Under the pieces are notes generated by a model. The model did not search any database. It was not told the origin of the DNA and worked only from the letters and a program-made list of their open reading frames with translations. From NCBI GenBank assembly GCA_049999765.1, contig JBNGIQ010008829.1:1-59781 (forward strand): a stretch of DNA of 59,781 nt, read 5' to 3'. Below, piece by piece: positions 46,357 through 56,946 of this stretch. Numbering within the stretch: position 1 is the first letter of the stretch; each line of letters begins with the position of its first letter. Made by a program: the position numbers and the translations under genes. Origin of the DNA: Phaeoceros laevis. Its lineage: Eukaryota; Anthocerotophyta; Anthocerotopsida; Notothyladales.

Positions 46357-48317
46357 TAAAAAAATGGACCATGAACACCTCCCTAGCTAGGTCGTTTCGG
46401 TGAGTGACCATTGCTTGAGTACCATTTTGGACATGAGGCAGACCCGACTTCTGTATGCATCGGTGAATCACTCCTTTTTGGGCTATCATATGCATCGTTT
46501 TATTACTAGTCTACAATTGAAGCATTGCCTGCCGCATTTGGCTGACACGGCCATGGTTGCTGCGATTGTCAGCTGCCGAGGCTCACCTTTGAGTTCTAGG
46601 GCGAAACTTGCGGGTCGGTCATGTTTGGGCATGTCAATGGTGTTCAGAGCCGAAACACCCACCCCAACTGCAGAAAATTTTCGTAGAAGCAAGCACTTGA
46701 GGTTGGTTAAACACTGTTCATTGGTCACTGTCCAGGGTGCCTTGACAACGACAGTGCCACATGTATTCCCTGGATCGAAAGTTTCAGCTTCTACCAAGCA
46801 GCTACATTCAACATGTCCAGATCTGCAGAGATGTGAGATGTCGAAAGTAACGCCTGCATGCCTGCCTGCCGGCGGAAACTGTAAATTTAAAAGGAGTGCA
46901 CGCAAACCGCATGAACTTTCCTGGAGAAGTGAGGGTGTCCACGGGCAACATCAATCGATATCCAGAATGCGAGCATCAAGCATCTGCATACGACAAGCCA
47001 TACACACTATCCTACCATCGCAAAGTTGTCATATACGTGACATTTTGAGTATACAGTACAGGCTCCCTTATTGATCTAGAAAATGAAGGCCGAGCAACCT
47101 GTCACGCCAAGGGTCCATATATATCCACGAAGCTGCCAGATGCTGCCAGCCTCACGTCAGATGACAAGCTCTCATGGAACGAGCCTTTTCGATGCAACAG
47201 AATGACATAGTACGTATCACCAGACGTGGCTGCAGACCTGTGGACAACAGACCTGTAATTAATTAAGTTGGTGAACCGTCAGCTTCGAAGCGAGCAAAAG
47301 ATGAGTGGCTTAATCATAGCCATGGATAACCTGGGCAGGCAGTTGAGAAGTAGCTGTTTGCAGCTTCTCTCCTAAAGTCCTTGTCCAACCACCAACTTAA
47401 AACATGGACTAATAAGCTGAAGCCAACGACATGTCTGTCGACTGAAATAAGCCGCACATAACTAAACTCCTTGAAGCGTCCATGGAACACAGGTCTCCTA
47501 CCAAGTCTCACTTTACAGTCCACATTAAGGCCAGCTAGCTAGCCGGCTGCCATGTGTACGACAAGGCTGTCCGACCCAGCGATGCGGCCAGTTGGACAGC
47601 CAATCGATGTCACGCATGCTAGCTGCTGCTGCCATGGCATCCGCATGCCCAGCCCTCATTCATGACTGCTTTGCTCAATCCAAATTCTTGAAAGTAGCCT
47701 CGAGACTACGATTGTTGATGTCTCCTACCCAGCTGTCGACAGCGATAGCCAAACAGTGCCGCACCGTCCATCCAGAGCTGTCGTCGACAGACAGGCCGTT
47801 TGCGTGTGATACAGTCTGTACCAGTCACTAATTATAACTAGACCGGGCCGCTAGCTAGGTATCATCCATATGCATGTCGGCCTCCCGATCCACAGCTACA
47901 GTACAGGCCTATAGCTGTGCACGCCCGAGTCTCTCGCCCGACCAGTTCACCGCCTCTCTCCTCTTTTCCTGTTTTCCGATTTCAAGCTCCTTCCAGCGAT
48001 CGCTAGCCCAAGTCCGACGTCGACCCACCAGGCGTACGTACTTCACACGACATTCATCAATTGCAACAAGCAAGCAAACCAACTTGAAGACAAAGGCCAA
48101 GGCAGAGGCGTTCACGACGAAGCAAGCAAGCAAGCCAGGCAGCATTCCCGAAGGAGGAGAAGTGCCCAATTCAAACTCGTATGCATGTCTCTGTCGTTTC
48201 CTCCTCAAAGTCTTCCTTCTTCCTTTCTTCTCCTATCCATTGCAAGTCGTGCGCATATGTATGTGCAGCACATTCGGAAGAGGCAGGCGGACAGCTAGCT
48301 AGTTGCAGAGCCCTGGG
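46357..48317. other. 2 kb intergenic region
   Basis: A 139-codon minus frame at 46486-46905 (starts MRALLLNLQFPPAGRH, several Cys) is open, but I recognise no family and leave it uncalled. CTAGCTAGC words recur near 47535, 47850 and 48295. Nothing else is seen. Confidence 0.4.
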
Positions 48318-48325
48318 TATAAATT
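48318..48325 (+). promoter_or_regulatory. TATA box of the glyoxal-oxidase-like gene
   Basis: TATAAATT within GGGTATAAATTTGCC lies 151 bp before the ATG at 48469. It supports that start over an in-frame ATG at 48181, which would lie upstream of the TATA box. Confidence 0.6.
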
Positions 48326-48468
48326 TGCCACTTGAGACTTGTGCTTTTCCTCATCTGCAGCTCGATCGCCATCCTCTCCAACTTGGGGTCCCGAGTGCCT
48401 CCAGGGATTCCAGCACTATATTGAAATTCATTCATTCATCGTCAGGCGACGGTTTGGAATTCTCCAAG

Positions 48469-50106
48469 ATGGATTCGCAGATTCTGCTTCATCACAGATT
48501 AATATCTGGGCTCCTCTTATTAGGATTGATGCTCTTAACCTTCACCAGTACTGGCAGCAGTGCGCAGCAGCTGGGCAGGTGGGAGCTCCTGGTGGCCAAC
48601 GCCGGGATCGCGTCGATGCACACGGCGGTGACGCGCTACGGCAACGTCATCCTCCTGGACCGCACCAACATCGGCGCGTCGCAGATCGCGCTGCCCGACG
48701 GGCGGTGCCGCGACAACCCGCAGGAGCAGAAGCTGCAGCACGATTGCACCGCGCACTCGGTGCTCTTCTCGCCCAACGCCCGCAACTCCGTCCGCCCGCT
48801 CTTCGTCTACACCGACACGTGGTGCAGCTCCGGGCAGTTCACGGGCGACGGCACCCTGTGGCAGACGGGCGGCGACTTCGACGGGCTGTACAAGGTGCGC
48901 TCGTTCGCGCCGTGCGCGGACGGCGGGGACTGCGACTGGGTGGAGTCGGACACGACCGCGCTGCAGGAGGGGCGGTGGTACGCCAGCAACCAGCTGTTAC
49001 CGGACGGTAGCCAGATCGTGGTGGGCGGGCGCGGGGTCACCACCCTGGAGTACCTCCCGGCGCGCGGTCGCGGCGCCGTGTACCTGGACCTCCTGTCCAA
49101 GTCCCTGGACGCGCAGGCGGACAACATGTACCCCTACGTCCACCTCCTGCCGGACGGCAACCTCTTCATCTTCGCCAACCGCGACTCCGTCCTCTACGAC
49201 TGGCGCGCGGACCGCACGGTGCGGCAGTACCCCACCCTGCCCGGGGAGCCGCGCAACTACCCCTCCGCGGGCTCGTCCGTGCTGCTGCCGCTGGTGGCCA
49301 GCAACCGCTACGCCGACGCGCAGGTGCTGGTGTGCGGCGGCGCGCAGTTCGGCGCGTTCCAGAACCCCGCCGCGCAGTTGCCCGCCTCCGAGACGTGCGG
49401 CCGCATCAGCCCGCTCGCGAACGCCGCCGACTGGCTCGTCGAGACCATGCCCGTGCGCCGCACCATGGGCGACATGGTGCTGCTGCCCACGCGCGAGGTG
49501 CTCATCATCAACGGCGCGGTCACGGGCTCGCAGGGCTGGGGCAATGCGCTCAACCCCGCGCTGGAGCCGGTGCTGTACAATCCGAGCGGCGCGCTGGGCG
49601 CGCGGTTCACCACCCTGGCGCCCGCCACCGTCCCGCGGCTGTACCACTCCACCGCCAACCTGCTCCCGGACGGGCGCGTGCTCGTGGCCGGCAGCAACCC
49701 CAACCAGTTCTACACCTTCGACGTGCAGTTCCCGACCGAACTGCGCGTGGAAGCCTTCTCCCCGGACTACCTGGACGCGCGCCACGCCGGCCTCAAGCCC
49801 GTCATCACCGCCGCCCCCGACGCGCTCGCGTACGGCAAGGACTTCGTCGTGCGGTTCACCGCGGGCACCAAGCCCGCGCGGCTGGAGGTGAACCTCGTCA
49901 GCGCGCCCTTCACCACGCACTCCTACAGCCAGGGCCAGCGCCTGCTCCGACTCGCGGTCGGCGACGTCGTCGACGCCGGCGGCGACGCCTACAGCGTCAC
50001 TGCCACGGCTCCGCCCAACGCCAACGTCGCCCCCAGCGCTTACTACATGCTTTTCGTTGTCGCCTCCGGCATTCCTGGCGTCGCCACCTGGGCTCACATT
50101 GCTTAA
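48469..50106 (+). CDS. Glyoxal oxidase / galactose-oxidase-like copper radical oxidase (GLOX family)
   Basis: An intronless gene of 545 residues with a signal anchor or signal peptide (LISGLLLLGLMLLTFTSTGS). It contains the GLOX landmarks TAVTRYGNVILLDRTN, DTWCSSGQFTGDGTLWQTGG, GRWYASNQLLPDGSQIVVGG, YPYVHLLPDGNLFIFAN, LYHSTANLLPDGRVLVAGSN and APFTTHSYSQGQRLL, then a C-terminal DUF1929 domain. The likely copper-radical centre is complete: C119, Y171, Y392, H393 and H484, matching the fungal glyoxal oxidase set. The enzyme oxidises aldehydes or galactose and makes hydrogen peroxide in the cell wall. The coding part is strikingly GC-rich, with nearly every third base G or C, unlike its neighbours. 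Upstream in-frame ATG at 48181 is rejected because of the TATA box position. Confidence 0.95.
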   Translation: MDSQILLHHRLISGLLLLGLMLLTFTSTGSSAQQLGRWELLVANAGIASMHTAVTRYGNVILLDRTNIGASQIALPDGRCRDNPQEQKLQHDCTAHSVLFSPNARNSVRPLFVYTDTWCSSGQFTGDGTLWQTGGDFDGLYKVRSFAPCADGGDCDWVESDTTALQEGRWYASNQLLPDGSQIVVGGRGVTTLEYLPARGRGAVYLDLLSKSLDAQADNMYPYVHLLPDGNLFIFANRDSVLYDWRADRTVRQYPTLPGEPRNYPSAGSSVLLPLVASNRYADAQVLVCGGAQFGAFQNPAAQLPASETCGRISPLANAADWLVETMPVRRTMGDMVLLPTREVLIINGAVTGSQGWGNALNPALEPVLYNPSGALGARFTTLAPATVPRLYHSTANLLPDGRVLVAGSNPNQFYTFDVQFPTELRVEAFSPDYLDARHAGLKPVITAAPDALAYGKDFVVRFTAGTKPARLEVNLVSAPFTTHSYSQGQRLLRLAVGDVVDAGGDAYSVTATAPPNANVAPSAYYMLFVVASGIPGVATWAHIA

Positions 50107-50665
50107 CTTGATTACCACCCGTGGTACCACGTAGAATGAATTCCAAGCTTGAAATTCAGCCAACAATGAATGGTCCTCTTCTGTAAAGATTTGAAATACA
50201 CCTGAAATTTATTCAGCAGCATTTCTATTTAATGTCGGAATTAATACGGGAAGCTAGTAGCAGTATCAACCAGGAGAGCACATTCAGATGAGCTAATATG
50301 CATATAAGCTTACCACTTTCAGGCACAAATCAAACAAGCCTTGTTAGGCGTGAGCCCAGTGTAGTGCAGGTGCCTAGGCGCCACCTGGGTTCATGTTGCT
50401 CAAGTTGATTACCAAGTAGAATTCCAAGGTTGAATTGCCAACAACCTCTGTAAAATTTGAACCAAAGATTTGAGTAAAGCTAAATGGAGCATTTCTAATT
50501 CATGCCTTCATCCGGGAAAGTAGCAGTGTCAACCAAGAGAGCTCATGATTGTTAGCTCCTGAAGATGAGCTGCTATGCAGATACCACTGCAAGGCACAAA
50601 TCAAACAAGTTTTGGTGAGGCGTAAGCCCCTGAGACTAGTAGTGCAGGTGCCAGCCTGGTAGCAA
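50086..50665. repeat. Tandem duplication of the GLOX 3' end and downstream region, diverged
   Basis: Copy 1 (about 50086-50375) starts in the last codons of the GLOX gene (GCCACCTGGGCTCAC). Copy 2 (about 50378-50660) starts GCGCCACCTGGGTTCATG and repeats in order: GTAGAATTCCAA, CAACAA, TCTGTAAA, GCATTTCTA, CGGGAA, AGCAGT.TCAACCA, GATGAGCT, AGGCACAAATCAAACAAG and GTAGTGCAGGTGCC. Small indels separate them. The spacing is about 290 bp. Confidence 0.8.
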
Positions 50666-53150
50666 GATCACCTACAACAAGAGCTCCTAACTGTTGGACG
50701 CCTATGGTGTTGCCTCAGTTATAGTCACCTTCCTTTCTGCAGAGCAGTGAGCAGAACCTGCAACCGAATGATGAAAGAATTAGAACCATAGCTTCCAACG
50801 GCCGGTGGACATGTATGCAGAAAGACACTGTGACTGTCTTGCCTCCCTAACCTTAGATGCATCACAGGTTGGTAATCGAGCAATGAAATCATAAAAGTGT
50901 TTCGGTCATATATAAATGAGTCACAGACCTTCTGAAGCAGCAAGTGTTGCTTTGGGGCCCCCTTGCTTGGGTCAGGTTACCCGTTATATGGATAACGGGT
51001 AATCAATGTCAGCTGGATAGGAGCTCCTTTCAAAAGTGGGATTGTCACGCAGGAGTCCAAACAATTGTCGACAATTTTCTTGCTCAGACAAAAAAAAAGA
51101 CAGTCAGCTCATTGTGAAACAAGGCTGCAGAAACATCAGTTCGGAGTAAAGCTGGTCGGGAGTTCCATGACATGAACCCATTTTCCAGCAGGCGTGTCAT
51201 TGCATCAGAAAAAAACTAGGCCACTGTAGAACGGCACCGGGTCCCCTCTTCCAGGACCAAACTGAATCACTCGTACCACATCCCACATCACCTTCTTTCC
51301 TGTGCTTTAGGGTGGCAGATTGTCGTGGATGTCCCTGGAATAAATAATATATGTGGACCTGCATTTCTAGCTGAAGGAGATTGTAAACACGCATTGAGTC
51401 TCCACCTGCTTGCAAGTCCTCTTAAGAAATGCTCACAATAAGCCTAGCATCAAACATTTTGCGTGAGACCACATGCAGTCATCTGGGCATATGAGACCAG
51501 AGAGTTGCCCCTAACAGTTGTCAGTCCACCAATCTGCCAAAGCTGCCTCATCTGTTCAAATAAAAAAAGGGCAAGCGCCTTCATGGACACTTTGTCATAC
51601 TCATCCAGGACATCAAGCCCGGGCACAATCTCCATCTTTCAGACCAGGCTGATCCCCCTCTCCATCCTCACCTTCAACATCATTAATATTGGGCTCACAG
51701 TTGCAAGGATCTTACCTTAGAACTCCGGTTCGAGAAGTACTTCTTATGTGCAATGGATGTCTCAACCTCGTCCTCCCATCGTCCTTGATCACAGCCGATA
51801 CAACATATCGTATGTAGATCATAGGTATGCAGATTGTCAACTGTAAGTTGGCAGCCTCCAGTATGTGGGACACCCGGGGAGAAGCACCTTCAGAGGTGGT
51901 TACTGAGGAAACTCACATTTCCAACGATTCTTGAAAACCAGCGAGTCCTGAAGCCAAATGGACCTACTAGTCAGCCGAGAATGTTAGTAGGTTGGCCAGG
52001 AGGTCGACCTCGTACCCAACCTTGTCCTTGGTCCAAGTCGATGTAAAAAACATAGGTAGCAAACCTGCTACCAGGCCATGCGATACTCTTCACTACCAAT
52101 ATACAAAGGACCTCACCATAAGGACAAGAAAATCACCAGAAATGAGCAAGAAGCCTGGACAAGAGCAAGGCAGTCATGAATGAACATTACAGAATGAAGT
52201 AACAATTTCTTACTGTCCTGTTCACGAGGGATTTCAAGACCATGGCATGGGAGTCCAAAAAGAAGCTTAAGGCCATGCCACATGCTGGCCACCAGACAGC
52301 AAATGATTCAGGTCAGGTGAATCAGCAAGGGTAGGTAGGGTCTCTTACTACTTGTAGGATGAGAAAGAATTCTCGATAGCGTTAGTAGCTAGGGGGAAAC
52401 TGTGAGCACAGCCTTGATTGTTTTGACAAGCGTCCACAATCACGGTATCTAGACCTACCAATCGTCAAAATGGAGACCAGTTGCGAAACCAAAATTGGCT
52501 CATCCAATAGATCAAGAGAAAGAGTCCTGAGCGAGGAACAAGATGGCAGCTCCTGCGGATGCAGCTGCATAATTCATGACGTCCACCGGTAGTAAGCACT
52601 TGGACGGAAACGCTGATACGTCCATGGCTCATCGCCAGTAGTGTACCTACAGTAGCACTCATGAATCCTCATGTATATATACGGCAGTCGTCCGAGGTTT
52701 GCAGTTGTTTTGCAAGCCCGTTTTTGCGCCTTGAGCAGTGCTCAGGCGCAAGTTTGCAGATGATGTTCAAAAGCCGTTTGTGAGTCGCTTGGGAAATAAA
52801 TCTGCCTGCTTGCAATTGTGTATCTACCTACATATCAGATTCTCTTCTAAAGATTGTCCTCGATTTCCGGAATTCTCAAAGAGTCTGCCTGGTTGTTAAT
52901 TGTCTGTGTGACGGCCTCGCAACAATTTCCCAAAAGCTCTGAGGACGTCTCTACAGTAGCAACTAGATCAGCTTGCAATTTTCAGGCAGCCCCTGGCCGT
53001 ACCAAAGTCGTTGGTAAGTTTTGTATGCTTCATCGTTAAAAATGGGGACAAAGTTTGACAAACTTTGGACATCGTGCACACTGCAGAGTGGTCAACATGG
53101 TCTTCCACGTGACAAACTCGGCGGGGCGTCCGTCAAGCCAAGCCAAGGCT
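50666..53150. other. 2.5 kb non-coding region
   Basis: No gene family is recognisable on either strand. The only structured element I found is the palindrome at 50977-51002. Confidence 0.45.
50977..51002. repeat. Perfect inverted repeat, 11 bp arms
   Basis: TTACCCGTTAT and ATAACGGGTAA are exact reverse complements separated by 4 bases (ATGG). It could form a small hairpin or be a dimeric protein-binding site. Confidence 0.8.
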
Positions 53151-53290
53151 GCTAACAGCTCTTTCCGAGAGCAGCGTGTTTTTGGCCCAAGCCTACCGGC
53201 TACTTGTAGCAACGAGGGCAAGAGGCCCGTTTTTGAGGTCTCAAAAGTGAGTGGGCCAAAAACACGCTGCCTTCGGAAAGAGCTGTTAGC
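53151..53290. mobile_element. 140 bp foldback element (MITE-like) with 38 bp inverted arms
   Basis: Left arm 53151-53188 starts GCTAACAGCTCTTTCCGAGA; right arm 53253-53290 is its reverse complement with two mismatches and ends AAGAGCTGTTAGC. The 64 bp between them is not coding. Superfamily is not clear because no convincing target-site duplication is seen. A hairpin RNA precursor is an alternative. Confidence 0.75.
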
Positions 53291-53366
53291 ACTTAGCAGC
53301 CTAAACCCAAAATTATGGTCTTTTACCAACCCTTAAACGTTAATACCATTTTAGGTCAATTCCTCC

Positions 53367-53374
53367 TATAAAGG
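53367..53374 (+). promoter_or_regulatory. Possible TATA box of the ERD2-like gene
   Basis: TATAAAGG in CTCCTATAAAGGGTTGG lies 213 bp before the start codon at 53580, compatible with a leader of about 180 bases. Confidence 0.4.
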
Positions 53375-53579
53375 GTTGGCACTGTTGGGGGCTTATTACA
53401 GAGCCGAGCCGCCGAGCCAGCGCGGCCGTTTTGACCATACATAAAGGGCCACAAAGGTGACTTCCGTCAGTGTTTCCGGGCAGCCTCACGCCAAACTTGG
53501 GATAGAGGAGTAGCACTCACAGTCAGCACCGGTGACAACAACTTACGGCTCAGTAGTCGATGCTACAGCGGCAGCAGCC

Positions 53580-54938
53580 ATGGCGGTCAAGAGGTCTAAG
53601 AATCCCGTGCAAGCTGTTGTCCTCAAGCTCAAGCGGCAACCGCCCAAGGTCAAGGCATTTCTATCAGTAATTGGAGGTATTGTGGCGCTCGTCTTCCTGC
53701 GCTCCGTCGTCCGGGACCATGACCATTTATTCGTCGCCGCGGAGTGTGTTCATTCCCTGGGGATTTTGGTTCTGGTTTACAAACTCCTGAAAGAGAAGAC
53801 TTGTGCAGGTGAGGTCCCATTTCTGACTGGGGATAGATAATTGGAGTGGCGTTCATGCAGCTAGAGCGTTTTGTTTATCCTACAATTGGTTCTCCCAGCG
53901 CTGACCTAAAAGTAGTTGGAAATTCCAGGATTATCTCTCAAGACACAGGAACTGACAGCCATCTTTCTGGCTGTGAGGCTCTATTGTAGTGCCGTGATGG
54001 AAAAAGATGTGCACACTGTCCTTGATTCTGCCACTCTACTGGCCACCTTGTGGGTTATTTATATGATTCGCTTCAAGCTCAAGTCCTCTTACATGGAAGA
54101 CCTTGACAATCTGCCTATTTATTATGTGGTAAGTGTGTGCAATGATAACGTTTACCTTTTTCTTCTTCTCTTTGATGGTAGACTGGTACTGTAGAATGAG
54201 ACGCAGGTTTCTGACTCCACGTTGTGTTTCCATGCACAGCTAGCACCCTGTGCTCTGCTTGCGGTGTTGATTCACCCTACAACCACTCACCATGTTGTGC
54301 ACAGAGTTCTTTGGGCATTCAGCGTGTACCTGGAGGCTGTGGCGGTGTTGCCTCAGCTGCAAGTGATGCAGAACACAATGGTATGTATGAGCAGGCTTTA
54401 CGTGCAAACTTATTTGGAATAGGAGCTGCCGTGCACGAATGATTGACACTATTTACTCTCTGCTTTGTTGTGCAGGTTGTGGAGCCATTCACAGCTCATT
54501 ATGTGTTCGCTCTGGGAATTGCACGCTTTTTTAGTTGTGCACATTGGGTTCTCCAGGTCGGCGGCTCCCATGCGTCTGGTTTGAACTCATTTCTGTCTGC
54601 AGCTGTGCTGTGCATCTTCTGGTGGATTTGTACGCAACAAACTGATTCTTTTTTTTCTCCTTCTCCAGGTGCTGGACAATAAAAATGATTTTCTTGATGC
54701 GCTTGGTTTTGGTCTGTGGCCATCCATGGTACTGTTGTCTGAGATTGTCCAGACTTTCATTCTGGCTGACTTTTGTTACTACTATGTGAAAAGGTAAGAC
54801 GCAGCAAATTGCTTTATTACCACATGTACAGCTGACGAAATGAATGACTTGTCTTCTGAACTTATCCTAGCTTTTGGGTTCATGCACAGTGTCATGGATG
54901 GGCAGCTGGTGGTCAGGCTTCCTTCGGGAGTGGTATGA
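53580..54938 (+). CDS. ER lumen protein-retaining receptor family protein (ERD2-like, KDEL-receptor fold)
   Basis: Six exons (53580-53808, 53929-54128, 54240-54380, 54476-54556, 54669-54793, 54890-54938) join exactly in frame to 274 residues. The multi-helix membrane protein has LLKEKTCAGLSLKTQELTAI, FLAVRLYC, YMIRFKLKSSYMEDLDN, VYLEAVAVLPQLQVMQNTM, FTAHYVFALGIARFFSCAHW, LWPSMVLLSEIVQTFILADF and CYYYVKS. The ~60-residue N-terminal extension and the C-terminal LVVRLPSGVV place it in the plant ERD2-like (ERP) group rather than classic ERD2. Classic members retrieve HDEL/KDEL proteins from the Golgi; the role of this group is less clear. An in-frame GTG-led extension upstream is ignored in favour of ATG at 53580. 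Confidence 0.95.
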
Positions 54939-55620
54939 GCTTGAAGGGAGAATTCTTACTGACCTTCCAAACTGCGGCAGCTGTTCTTTGCATGAAGCTG
55001 CTGCTCTGAGCAGGTATTATCCAGATGCATGGTTGCTGGTCAAGGGTTAGTGCCCAGGCCCATGCCGATTGTATTCTATGATCATAGTGGCTTCTACCTT
55101 TTTGCTGCGCAAAGTTTGGAGTCCGCATGAGTTTTTGAAGTTTCCAACACGTCACGCGCATTGTCAGCAGGTTGTGCACCGAGGATCCTTGCTAAACGTT
55201 CCGTGCACAGTAGTGAATTTTGATTGGATCCTTAAGAGTTTTGAAACTGTCACTTGATACTTGTTGGCAGTACTCGAACCATGGCAGTGAAGGGATGCAA
55301 ATGTCCCAGTCTGCAGAGTGTACATGCGACGTGTGTTTCTGAACTCTGTGTTCACTTTACACCCCAATAGTCGAAACGGATGTCTTAGATTGTTCTGCGT
55401 CCAGGCTTTCCTTAGCATGAGCCACGTTCTTCATCGCAGGCCGTGGATTCCCTCCATCGTAGGGTTTGACATAATGAAGTTCAACGATACCTACCCCTAG
55501 AGGCTGGGCTGGGTTGGGTTTCATAAGTTGAAGTAACCTAACCCTGTGTGAGCGACCACGGTAAGCCGTGTGAGGTTTGGTAATTATGACACGTCAGAGA
55601 AGCCGCTGAGTCCCCGCTGC
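54939..55620. other. Intergenic region downstream of the ERD2-like gene
   Basis: No gene is supported. It ends at the piggyBac-like element. Confidence 0.4.
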
Positions 55621-56004
55621 TTAACCCTTAAGAGACCAACGGGACCCTTAAGAGACCAACGGGACAAAAATGTCTGTGCCGAGCTTGATACCCCCTTTTG
55701 CGTGGAAAGTAAAGCATCCCCGTTTTGCGTGGAAAGTGAGTTTGGAAGCGAACAACTACATGCTTCATGTACTTCATGCTTTTTGGGTGCGTCGCGTAGG
55801 CTTGGGCGCGAGGGAGGGGTCTGCTTTTGGCGCGAGGGAGGGGTCTGCTTGGGCGCAAAGGAGGGGTCTGGCAACCAGGCCTGGAAGTTCGGGATCCACG
55901 CGGCGCGCCGGGGTGTGGCCAGATAGAGGGCTGGCCCCCAATGGAACCAGCATATCACAAAACAAGAATTCTGGGGTTTCGAATCCCGGTCTCTTAAGGG
56001 TTAA
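55621..56004. mobile_element. piggyBac-like non-autonomous transposon (MITE) with TTAA target duplication
   Basis: The element body spans 55625-56000 (376 bp). It begins CCCTTAAGAGACC and ends with the exact reverse complement GGTCTCTTAAGGG. TTAA flanks it on both sides (55621-55624 and 56001-56004), the target site of the piggyBac superfamily, whose termini also start with CCC. The 5' end carries the terminal 20-mer twice in tandem (55625-55644, 55645-55664). Inside are a doubled TTTTGCGTGGAAAGT and a GC-rich run of GCGAGGGAGGGGTCTGCTT-type units (about 55805-55870). No transposase is encoded. Confidence 0.8.
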
Positions 56005-56946
56005 GAGCCAAATCGTTGAGCCCCGAAAACTGAGGCTGCCGTGACCGAACCTGCCCTCCCGTCAGTCATTCAACACAACGGTCCACAAACTTTCGGGGCC
56101 ATCGTTGCGGGCATCGTTGGCCAAGACCGCCAGACCCTTGGCTGCCTTGCTGTAGAGTACCGTACCAGCACCAGAACGGTCAAAGTGTTTCAATGAGCTG
56201 CGGCAATGAGGTAGTCTACTTAGCCATATGATGTTACCTTGTTTCGTCCTTCGTTTGTCTGTCTTGTGGCGTGAAGTCATGCACTGTGAAGTCATGCAAA
56301 ATGTGGCAGCTTAGAGATGCTTGTCCCGGGTTTGACAGATTGTAAACAGGAATGCTTGCGACTACAGTTTATAACGCAAGGAATCCCGAGGGGGTGAAGA
56401 CGCACACCATATTATGCACTCATTGCAGCTCAGCCTCCCCCAGTGTAGCATGAGGTAGATGTTCTGTTATACCATCGTGTTGGGCTACCACAGTTGAGAA
56501 CGAAGAATACGGTTGGCTCATCAGAATGTGCTCGACTGATGATGCGCAACTCTAACAATACTACCACTGAACACGTCCCCCCGAACCAAATCACTTCTGA
56601 ACTTGAGGACACCGGAGAAAGGAAGAGATGGAACCTACTCGCACAAGGGCCTCCAGAGAGTCGGTAGGATGGCAAAGCTGCCAAGGCCCCTCGTGCCGCG
56701 CGGCACTGAATGTCCCACGGCAAATGTTGTTGGCTACAGAGCCTCATGGAAGTCACACTGGGGTGCGTTGTGGTAGCTCGGACTCGGTGCCAGAACTGGT
56801 GCACGGAAAGGATCGCCAGAAGTGGTGGCTGGCTGCAATGGACCGGCACCAATCACAGGAGCTGGGGTATCTAAACCCTTAAGGTTAGCTAAAAGGATTA
56901 GATTTGTTCGTCGCAGCCGCTTGGTCCGTGGAGCTTGTGCAGCGTC
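56005..56946. other. Intergenic region upstream of the SET-domain gene
   Basis: No gene family is recognisable. It should hold the promoter of the gene starting at 56947. Confidence 0.4.

Noticed and set aside
48181-48468. In-frame N-terminal extension of the GLOX gene from an ATG at 48181
   Set aside because: A TATA box at 48318 lies downstream of it, and the signal sequence begins at 48469.
48997-50166. Long antisense open frame (389 codons) over the GLOX gene
   Set aside because: It is a by-product of the very high third-position GC of the sense gene; its composition (Gly, Val, Arg, Glu repeats) is not protein-like.
53036-53336. Overlapping open frames on both strands around 53.1-53.3 kb as genes
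   Set aside because: They mirror each other because the region is an inverted repeat.
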